Positions 43,180 through 52,618 of a stretch of DNA of 64,000 nt are shown one piece after another. The stretch's first letter is position 1. Every line of letters begins with the position of its first letter. This DNA is from Tipula vernalis (lineage: Eukaryota; Arthropoda; Insecta; Diptera; Tipulidae), in NCBI GenBank assembly GCA_958295665.1, contig OY282560.1, forward strand, positions 194,737,011 through 194,801,010, written 5' to 3'. Both the position numbers and the translations under genes were made by a program. The notes beneath the pieces were generated by a model that saw only the letters and a list, made by a program, of their open reading frames with translations, did no database searches and was not told the DNA's origin.

Positions 43180-44397
43180 CTATTCGGCAAAGTGTACGGC
43201 TTTATGTATGCGAATGCCTGATATTTGATCAGGTGAGGTAAATATGCCGTATGCCGGTTTGATTCGGTCAATTAAAATGGTGTGGTTTTTACCATTAATT
43301 GAAACCGTGAATTGTTTGCGAAGGCGGCGTATAACTTTGTATGGGCCTTCATAAGGAGGTGATAATCCCGTGCAAACCTTGTCTGTTCGAACGAAAACAA
43401 AATCGCAATTGTCCAGGGTTTTAGAGACAAAGATATTATCTTGTTTGTTAGAACGTGGTGAAGTTGGGACAAGGTGTTGCATGGTTTGTCGCAGTCGGTC
43501 GACGACTGTTTCTTCAGTTGGTAATGGTAAAGGAGGATTCTCGACGAAGAACTCACCGGGTAACTTGATTGGTTGCCCGTAAACCATTTCGGCTGGTGAG
43601 CACTTCAGATCTTCCTTTACTGTTGCTCGGATCCTAAGTAGAACGATAGGAATCTCCGAGCTCCAATTAATTGTGTTTCCCCGGGCCATGAGAGCAGCTT
43701 TGAGCTGTCGATGGAACCGTTCGACCATGCCATTGGCTTGTGGATGATAAGCCGTTGTACGTATTCGTTGTGAGCCGAGGACTTTTGTTAACTCTGTGAA
43801 AAGTTTTGACTCAAATTGCGTTCCCTGATCAGTTGTTATATGAAGGGGCACGCCGAATCGAGATACGTAATTGTTAACGAATGTGGTGGCAATGGTTGCA
43901 GCTGACATGTTGGTCATGCAGTATGCTTCGGGCCATCGGGTGAAGCGATCGACACAGGTGAGAAGGTATTGATATCCATTAGATGGAGGAAGTGGTCCTA
44001 CTATGTCTATATGGATGTGTTCAAATCGACCAGATGGAATCTCAAATTGTCCGTGAGGTGAAATTGTATGACGTTGTATTTTAGATTTTTGGCAGGATAA
44101 GCAGGAGTTCGCCCACTGGGTTACGTCCTTGGTTATACTAGGCCAAAAGTAACGAGCTGTAATCAATTTTTGAGTAGCACGGACACCAGGATGTGAAATA
44201 TTGTGTAATGTGTCGAAGATAGTTCGACGTAGTGGTTCTGCGACGTACGAGCGATTATTTCCCGTTGATATTTCGCAATATACTTCTAGGCCTGGCAATT
44301 TAAAAAGCTCTATCTTATAAGATGTGCTAGTGGGACGTCTGGAACCAGAAAGTAAATTCTGAAGTTCTAAGTCATGTTTTTGTGCCTTAATTATTTT
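43180..44397 (-). pseudogene. CsRn1-type integrase domain
   Basis: This is an uninterrupted integrase-coding stretch joined upstream to RNase H, apart from a TAA at 44398-44400. The zinc domain shows HNISHPG...CLSCQKSK (HHCC). The core shows IDIVGPLPPSNGYQY (first Asp), HITTDQGTQFES (second Asp) and MVERFHRQLKAA (Glu). The C-terminal domain contains FVFVRTDKVCTGLSPPYEGPYKVIRRL and a basic tail ending HKAVHFAE, immediately before the purine tract. In the family it joins the cDNA to the target, giving 4-base duplications, which matches AGTT here. This domain itself looks intact. Confidence 0.9.
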
Positions 44398-44890
44398 TTA
44401 ATAGTCGAAGTGAGTCTCGACTGTGGCCATTTCGTTGTCTGTGGTGCGGGAAAGTGTATCCGCGACCACATTGTCTTTACCTTGCACATGCTGGATGTCA
44501 GTGATGAATTGACTTATGTAATCCAAGTGTCTTGCTTGCGTTGGATTACGTTCAGTTTTAGACTGAATTGATCTAGTCAGAGGCTTATGGTCGGTGTAAA
44601 TTGTAAACTCACGACCCTCGACAAAATATCGGAAGTGTTTAACTGCTTCATATATTGCGAGTAGTTCCCTATCGAATGTGGAATATTTCTTTTCGGCATC
44701 CGATAATTTCTTGGAATAAAATCCCAAGGGTTCCCATTGATTGTTCTTGCATTGTTGCAAAACTGCTCCGACTGCAGTGTTTGACGCATCCGTTGTAATG
44801 CTGAGCTTTGAGTCGCTCAGTGGATGCGCGAGGAGTGTTATTTTGGCTAATTCAGATTTTAATGACGTGAATGCGTGTTGGCATTCGTGT
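44398..44890 (-). pseudogene. CsRn1-type RNase H domain
   Basis: Reads [74 protein letters not shown] and DNVVADTLSR. Catalytic D (TDAS), E (DREL) and D (YTDH) are present. It begins at the RT deletion junction, in a frame different from the RT part, and ends with the TAA at 44398-44400, after which integrase continues in the same frame. Confidence 0.85.
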
Positions 44891-45580
44891 GAATTCGAAT
44901 AGGCCAAATGGTGTAGTGATTGCCGTTTTATGAACGTCTTCAGGTGCGACGGGAATGAGATGGTACGCTCTGACCAGATCGATGTTAGAGAAAATTTTAC
45001 AACCATGTAAATGCCTGGAGAAATTTTGAATGTGGGGTATCGGATAGCGATCCGGTGTCGTTGCCGTGTTAAGTCTACGATAATCCCCACATGGTCTCCA
45101 ATCGTTATCTTTCTTTTTCACCATGTGAAGTGGACATGAGACGGGAGATGACGATGTTCGACAAATCCCTAATTCCACCATGTGTTGGAATTCTGTGAGC
45201 GCTGCTTTGTGACGCATTTTATCTAGTCTTCATGGTCGTGATACTGGAAGATGGCCTTCAGTGACTATGTGATGTACCACGTTATGTTTGACTGGCAAAT
45301 TGTAGTTCGGTTCTGCTGTTAGTGAAGGAAATTGCTTGAGCAGATTACCGTAGCCGTTGTCGATAGTATAGTGAATCGGCGTTGGTGTGGTGGTTTGCAC
45401 CACGACGGCATTGACTGACAGCTGAATCGCTGAATCAACCAGCCGTTTGCGTTGAAGGTCGACAAGTAAGCCAAATTTTTCCAGAAAATCGGCTCCAATG
45501 ATCGGACGATTCACAGCAGCAATTGTAAATGCGTGTGTGAAGGTTCTTTTCAGTCCGATGTTAATTTGGAGGAGTTTGGT
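44880..45580 (-). pseudogene. CsRn1-type protease end and truncated RT
   Basis: Protease (RPIIGADFLEKFGLLVD, preceded by LNFLIDTGANLSVIP near 45710) leads through a TGA at 45230-45232 (probably a mutated Arg codon) into [64 protein letters not shown] and FEFTRMP. There it jumps, out of frame, into the start of the RNase H part. About 160 residues, including the whole catalytic Y/F-x-D-D region, are missing. The bases CACGAATGCCA at the junction fit both sides. Confidence 0.85.
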
Positions 45581-45777
45581 TCCGTAAGTATTAATACCGG
45601 AACCATTAGCAGCCGATAAGACTAGTTCGGGATTTTTCGTATGAGGGATGATAGATTTACAAAAAATCGAAACTGGAATGACCGAAAGGTTAGCGCCAGT
45701 ATCTATTAAAAAATTCAGTTTGGAATTTTGGTCTAATATAAATAGTCGGCTATTTGTTTGGGTGTTAGTGGCCGACT

Positions 45778-46723
45778 CTACCCGATGTGCGGGGAGTTTT
45801 TTTGACTATCCACTTGCATGGCCGTGGTTTGTTGGCCGAAGTTGCATGGCTTAATGCACTTTTTTGCTTTCTTGCCCCATCTAAAATGGTACCAGCACGT
45901 TGGATATTTGTTGCTGGGGCTGCGAGTATTTTGCCTGCTTGCTTGCGATGAGGCTCGACCCCTTGACCGACTACGTCGATTATTGAACGCCTGGTTAATC
46001 CGATTTTCCAATCGCGATAACCTGGCTTCAAGCGAGTTGCCAGTATTTGTGTTCTGATTTAAAGGCGGTCGATACCTAATGTCGCTTGTGCATTGCATGG
46101 AGGACGATGGGCCACTAACTGCCGAAATTGTCATTGTAGGTGTTATTGCCTCATGCATTTTATCTGCAATTTTGGCTAGATCGTTTAGTTATATTGTGTC
46201 AGCTTGTCCGACCATCGCTATCTTTATAATCTCAGGTAATTTCCGTACCCAGAGTGACTTGAGGACCGAGTTGGTTAATTGTTCGTCGGCGAGCATTCTA
46301 ATATGGCGTAGAATCTCCGATGGTCTTTTGTCGCCCATATCTTGTCCGCTTAATAGTTGTTCAAGCTTTCGCTCGGCGGATGGTGCCAATCTTTCGATAA
46401 GGGCGCTTTTTAGTGTTAAATATCGGTTCTCAAGCGGTGGCGAAGCGAGCAAATCTGCAATGTATGTGTATGCTGCTGGGGACAATGCTGACAGTACATG
46501 AGCATATCTTTGTTTGTCATTTGTGACACCCGAGAGGTCGAAAAGAATCTCGGCCATGTTAAACCAATTCTTTGGATCTTCCAGCCAAAATGGATTTAAT
46601 TTGACTGGTTGCTTCGACTTGCTGTCGTGTTTCAGTGGTGTCCATTTTGTTATCGGTGCTGACATTGGCCGTAGTTTCTAGTTTGGGATTCTCCCCAACT
46701 TTCTCGTTTGGATCTGGCGCCAT
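45778..46723 (-). pseudogene. gag: CsRn1-type gag
   Basis: The best start is the ATG at 46721-46723 (MAPDPNEKVGENPKLE). A one-base shift near 46600 leads into the main frame, where NPFWLEDPKNWFNMAEILF, RYAHVLSALSP and ERKLEQLLSGQDMGDKRPSEIL form the capsid part. A TAA at about 46189 breaks the frame once. The C-terminal part is Arg/Ser-rich and carries CWYHFRWGKKAKKCIKPC, a C-x3-H-x9-C-x3-C knuckle. Gag ends in the -1 frameshift region and overlaps pol. In the family it forms the particle and packages RNA. Confidence 0.85.
45796..45802 (-). promoter_or_regulatory. Programmed -1 frameshift heptamer A_AAA_AAC
   Basis: In the gag frame the codons read CAA AAA AAC, giving the canonical X_XXY_YYZ heptamer. 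A -1 slip places translation exactly in the protease/pol frame (CTC CCC GCA CAT CGG GTA GAG), while the gag frame ends at a TAG a few codons later. Confidence 0.8.
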
Positions 46724-48125
46724 GTTGGTCGCGGCGAGTCGTCTATCTGCCGAAAATACAGTCTATGCTACGCTTTCGATCAACAACCCCACTCGGCGGA
46801 GATGCGTGACGATGTAAAAAAAATTTAAAATAATAGGAATGGTTACCTTGTAATCTCCGACTTTGTATGTGTGAGCGAGATACCCCCGGGTTACTCGTTA
46901 AAATTTAGTGATAATAATTTGAAATATTTTGTGTGTAAAAGAAAAAAACAAAAAAAAAAAATTTTTTACAAAATATTGTCGCAGGTACGCTGCGTCGTTT
47001 TAATTTTCATAGACCAAATTTCGAATCTTAAATAAATATATATATATATACATATATATTTTATATGTTGAATCGAAAGCAATTTGGTTAACGGAAAATA
47101 TTTGGGTATGAGAAAAATTTATTGTTGTGGGTCACGCCACACCGGATTTGTTTGTTATTGCCTCTTTTTTTTTACGAATTCACAATTATAATGGGTATGA
47201 AATTTTGCATAAAACAAAGCGAAACTCAAAGAAAAATTGAAAAGTGATCGTCCCTCCTTATGTTCGATCGTTATTTTAAAAACAAAGAAAATAAAAAAAA
47301 CACGAATGTTATAAAATGGAGAGGTAAAAGATAGCGAGAAAAGCAAATAATATTCAAAAAAAAAAAATGTTGCCAAAGGATGGTGGTTGAACAATTACAA
47401 ATGTGTACCAAAACCAAATTAGTTGGATGACGTATATATATATAATGTAATAATAAAAAAAAAATTTATACTACGTTACTTTAATACATTGAGAAACTCA
47501 GAAAGTTAAAATAAATGAGAAAAATGTTATCAACTTGCGGTTTCCCTTATGTTGTTGTTGCTGTTGAAGCTGCTGCTGCTGACGTTTCCAGCGGTACTGT
47601 TGTTCGCTAATGTTGTTTTTAACCAACAAAATATTCTCGTTGTTGGTGTTTGATTGTCGTTATTTAATTGATGTGATCCGCTATATAATTGATGTACTTC
47701 GTATGAATGTGATTCACTATATTTATATATATTTAATGTGAATTCGATCCGCCATAGAATTGATGTATTTAATTTCGATGAATTCCACCGTATTTGTATA
47801 TATTTGATTTTAATGTGATCCACTGTATTTATATATACTTAATTTAATGTGATCCACTGTATTTGTATATGCTTATGTAATTTTAATGTGACTCCATTTT
47901 GTATGAATTGTATGATGTTGGCGTATGTGGATATTATCAACCAATATGAAAAATAAATAAATATGTGGGAGTATCGAATTTTGTCACTAATAACTATGTT
48001 ATGGACTTACCCACTGGCCGGTGCGGTTTTTGCACCCGGCCGTATTTGATATTTCTTGCACGTAATATGTAATTATTTTTATTATCCCACGATAATACCA
48101 CTCCTTTACATCGTTGCGTGTTTTT
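46724..48125 (-). other. Long leader of CsRn1-type element
   Basis: About 1.4 kb between primer site and gag. It is AT-rich, with a TA/CATA microsatellite (about 47035-47062), a CTG/GTT-rich trinucleotide stretch (47550-47585), and repeated GTGATCCACTGTATTT-like phrases at about 47680-47890. No ORF of the element is recognisable here. Confidence 0.6.
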
Positions 48126-48143
48126 AACCAGTGAAGGTCACCA
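48126..48143 (-). promoter_or_regulatory. Primer-binding site, tRNA-Trp-like
   Basis: The minus strand next to the 5' LTR reads one spacer base (G) and then TGGTGACC. This is complementary to a 3' end GGTCACCA, as expected for tRNA-Trp, the primer reported for CsRn1-clade elements. Only the first eight bases match well. Confidence 0.6.
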
Positions 48144-48144
48144 C

Positions 48145-48694
48145 TGTACGAGATGCTGTGTTGAGTTATCTGCGTTTTTACGGCTAATTATGTGCCGTTG
48201 TTGTATTCCCATATGTAGAAAAAAAATGCACAAATGAAATTTGTATGATTCTCGCCACTAGCGAGATATTTATTATTTTTGAACTCGTTATAATTTTATT
48301 TTAGAATCACCCAACTATTACACTAAAAATTACTTTAATTTAGTTCAACTGCACACTAACTTCTTTATTGAATTCTTTCTTTTATATTATATACTTTTTA
48401 GGCAAACCATACGTTTTTTACGTGAAAAGGCCGGAATTCGAAATCATAATCAAAAAACATGTCTTCTAAAAAAAATGACAAGATAGAAGGCGCCAAATAC
48501 AACTTTTTGTTGTTTTGGGTATTAACGTGCGCGGCGCTGGTGTTTCAATAATGAGTGTGGTTGTGTCGGCGATTGCATTAGCGCTGAGTGAGTTGAATAT
48601 GTGTCGATAAATTTAAATTATTTTTATTTTAATCTGATGCGTATAATTAATTGATTGTAGTGATGAACAATCAATATAATTGTGAGTCGCTACA
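48145..48694 (-). repeat. 5' LTR of CsRn1-type element
   Basis: 550 bp direct repeat of 42588-43137. The target-duplication copy AGTT follows at 48695-48698. Confidence 0.92.
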
Positions 48695-48826
48695 AGTTCT
48701 ATGCGTATGTTCCCAAATTGAAATTTCAACGTTGAGCGGCGTTAAACTTTGTATTGGTTGTTGGTTGAATTCAGACGCCAATGTTTGTGGGTGATACATT
48801 TAAGAAAAATTGAGCTACCACTTTTT
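48695..48826 (-). repeat. Old LTR, right half
   Basis: Continues the old LTR interrupted at 42587: GAATTCAGACGCCAATGTTTG, GGTGATACATTT and the end GAGCTACCA parallel 29515-29579 (AACTCAGACGTCAAGGTATG, TTGATACATT, GAGCCGCTACA). Confidence 0.5.
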
Positions 48827-51800
48827 TGTTTGGCGTTTCTATATTTTTTACTCACTCTCACATATATTTTGTATATACATTTTTCTCTCACACCGAATGT
48901 CTTTTCCAGTCACGGAAAAAGTGGGGAAAAAGTGAGTATCATACAGCTATTACAATTTTGAATGAGAACGTTTTATGTTTATAGATTAAAGAGCTTTAAC
49001 CATCTATATGGAGTTACATTAATTAAAAACAATTGTAAAACTACTTCTTAAAGCTAAAATGAATAAAATATATTCTGTTTTTCTTGGACAGTTGAATAGA
49101 CAACACATCAATTACTAATAAATAAATAAAAATGGTTAAAAAATTCAAGAAATTCTTTTATTTAAAGGTTAAAATAGGAAAATCATCAGCAACATTTTCG
49201 TTTTGGCTTTTCGAAATCAAAAAAAGATTGCGAGACAAATTTTCGACTGTTATTTGCCGTTCCTTTTGGGATTTCTTGTCGGTACGATAATTTACTAACA
49301 ACGTTTAACACACAAAAATTTGTTACAAAATGGGTGAGAAGAAAATTAAAATATTAGAAAGCTTTATTTACCTGTTATTTTCATTCAAGTATGCCATGTT
49401 GAATATATTGATTATTCAACAATTTTCCTTAAAATAAAGCAGAAGTTGTATGTACAATTCATACATATTTTATTTAGCAGATACTTACATACTACAAAAA
49501 TAGGTAAACACGCAATACTATAATCCTTATTATCTGACCCATTGATCCATACTAAAATTGTAGCTATACACCTACGCACACATAAATAATTAATTCTTCA
49601 ACCAGATACACGAAGCCGTTAATGAAATAATTAAACTCATTTCCAAAGCGATACCTTACATATAGCCAACAAGTGTTTTATTTTTAATAAAAATGAAGTA
49701 CGTGGCCAGATTTATGAGTTACCCTACATTAAGTTACAAAAGCAAATATTGTACTCTCTCGTATTTTTCCAAACGAAAAATGAAAAAATTAACAACCATA
49801 AAATGTCTATGGTAAAAAGCAATAAAAAAGGAAATAGGAAAACAAATATTTCCCACTTTTTGTGAAAGTACACTTGAAACATGAAGAAAATTATAGAGCA
49901 ACTGGGAGAAACGAATTTTCCTATATTCGAGTACAGTAAAACCCATTTTTTCCATTTTTATCAAAGCTTTTTGTTTTCTGTTGTTTATCACTTTGTATGT
50001 AAGAGTACGATAGACTCGTACAGCTTTAGCGAGGATTTTTAATTTCGGTTGTGCTTTCTTTTTCTTACAGTGTAATCTTCACATTTTGTTTCTATATATT
50101 GGTATGTACAACGTACATATCTAGACGTATATGAGTATGTTGGGGGAAGCATAAGATAATTTTATTTATTTGTTAGCTAAAAAAATATTTTCATATACAT
50201 ACATACATACATTAGAAAATGTGTGATTTTTATGACATGTCGTATTAACAAAAATATTTTTTTATTTATAAATGTTATAAATGTGAGAAAATGAGTGTGG
50301 AGAACTTATAGGGTTGAATACAACAAAATATATTTATGAAACTGTTGAATATAGACAAATTTTTTTTTTTGTTTCTACATGGAGATGAAAAACCATTTTT
50401 GTTATAAAAATAGAATGATTGCGTTGATTTTCCTCCTTTTGGTGCTTATTCGTAATTTTTGGGGTGGAAAATCTTTCGAGATGCAACACTATAAAAAATG
50501 TAAGTGATTTTCTAGTCAATAAATTGGTAATATTCGATTTGAGTTCAATAAGAACTATGTAAAGTTTTTTGTTCTTTGTTATGGTTCATAAAATAATCGA
50601 ATATGTTTGTTGTGAAGCATATTGTACGGAATTTTCTTTACTCTTATGTGACAAGAACCATTGTTGTGCACGTATATTTATAAGTAAATAATTAGATTTT
50701 TACAAGCAAATTTCTTTTATATATAATGTAAAAATTAACGTAAAAATTAGATAAGTTTGTATTTATTGACATCGGCTAGATAAAATCAAAACAACGGCAA
50801 AATTGGTATGTAAGTAATTAAAATCTGAATGGTTTTAGTCAATATAACAACTATTCCAAATGCGAAGAAATTTTCGAATGTTACTTCATTTCGAATGTTG
50901 CTTTCATATTAAAATGTATTCCTTACTTTTTGTATGTGGGGGTTAATTTGTTATGAACTGTCAATAGGTATGAACAGAACAAGAACATAATAAGGAAAGA
51001 CTACAAAATACATTTCTCTGCCGGCGATGTCGCCGTAGTAAACACAACAAGAGCGTCAGCGACCAACGACACAATTAAATAACACAACAAACAACATAAC
51101 CTTATATACAAATCATCTCACTAGCTGTGTTATTTTTTTTTTCAAGCGATAAAATGTTTAATGAGGCAATAATTTGCTACTACCAACTTAAAAACCTAAA
51201 AATCAAAAGCACAGAATTACAATAATGTCTTCGTCGCTGACAAGAGCAGCTCATTATTTCTGTGTATTTCAATTTGCAGGCGATGTCGCTTGTTGTTGCG
51301 TGTTCGGAAATTCGTATTAGTGATTATTACGCTTATTCTCATTTAATACCAACAATTTATGGTGAAATTGTTCCACTTAATTTTTCAATTTTTAATAAAA
51401 AATCAGTCAATTTTTTCGGGAAAATTCGAAATTTCGAAATTATTTGAGTTTTCCAGGAATATTCAAATTTTTAGGTTACTCTAAAATTCTAAGATTTGAG
51501 ATTTCGGTTTAAGTTAGTGTTACAGATTATTCGAAATTATTTCAAATGTTCGGTAATTCTTCAGGTTACTCACAAATGAGTAATTCACCAGGCCCCCATT
51601 ATTGTTCTCCGGGCGATTTTTTTTTAAATTTATCTTGAAAACAGTTTTATTTTTTTTTAATATGTGCAAAACGAAGCTTTAAAAGCTATGCTGACCAAGT
51701 ATCAATTTGATCGATTATAGATACCATTACATCCACAAAAATAAACCAGGAAAATAAAATTGTTATTTTAAAATAGGGTCACTTAAAAAAGCAACCGACA

Positions 51801-52309
51801 TGACACAAAAGAGAGCTTTAATATTGCTGCAACATGGTTTTTTGATGGAAGAGGCACAAACAATAATTAACTGCTCTTCAATTTTTTCTCTTTCTGTTTT
51901 TCTCTCTATTTAAACAGTGAATATACATTTTTGCGAATGAAAGTTTGATGAATCAAAATAAAACGAAAAATTTAATTGGTCTAAATCTGGTGGTTATAAT
52001 AGAATGTGATGCGTTAATGGTAAATAACGAAAAGCTGTTATTAGCGATTGGCTAGAATCGCTGTAGAATTTCTCTACGTCTCTGTAACGGCTGATGTAAA
52101 ACAGCAAATCCAAAAATATTGGAGTAAATAAAACCATAGATAACGATCCTTACACCCTAAAAAATAAATCGAATGATTTGCTTTGTCAGTGAAAAGTGCT
52201 GTATATGCAGTAAAGTATCAGAAAATTTAATTTCTACCGGTTATTTGAAATTGCTTGAAAGTCCACTTTCTTTTAAATCCAAAATATGTTTTTCATATGG
52301 GGCTAATTA
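48827..52309. other. AT-rich stretch, no gene recognised
   Basis: About 3.5 kb with CATA microsatellites (near 50200) and short frames only. No coding or RNA signature was recognised. Confidence 0.4.
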
Positions 52310-52618
52310 ATTAATGGGATGTACGTAGAATGGGAATCCTCGATGAGAATAGGATTCTAAAATGATTTTTAGTTGGAGTTCTAGGATATTGCCAAGTATG
52401 ATCGAAACGGGATCCTACAATAATTTTTGGACAAAGTTCTAGAATTTGGCCAAGTAAGATTGAACTTCTCAACTGATAACGATAAAACTTGACATGTGAA
52501 TTGGAAATGGAATTCTAAAATGATTTAGATGAAGTTCTGTAATATATCCAAGTACGATGGAACTCTGCCATTCCTTAACTGTTTATGATGAAATTTGATA
52601 TGTGCTTTGGGAATGACC
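52310..52618 (+). repeat. Tandem units of repeat family R (GGGATTCTAAAATGA)
   Basis: Carries the roughly 120-130 base unit seen in 41440-41960 (GGATTCTAAAATGATTTTTA, AGTTCT, AATATTGCCAAGTATGA). It continues at 55366-55720 after the satellite element and appears inverted at 56030-56170. Confidence 0.7.

Larger units (their letters stand above)
42588..48694 (-). mobile_element. CsRn1-clade Ty3 retrotransposon, complete ends
   Basis: This 6107 bp element is flanked by AGTT at 42584-42587 and 48695-48698. It has 550 bp LTRs at 42588-43137 and 48145-48694, differing at roughly 15 positions. On the minus strand the order is 5' LTR, primer site, 1.4 kb leader, gag, -1 frameshift site, protease, RT, RNase H, integrase, purine tract, 3' LTR. 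The unusual CX3H...CX3C knuckle in Gag and a primer site fitting tRNA-Trp are features reported for the CsRn1 clade. Defects: a gag frameshift, a gag stop, three pol breaks and an RT deletion that removes the catalytic box. Confidence 0.9.
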
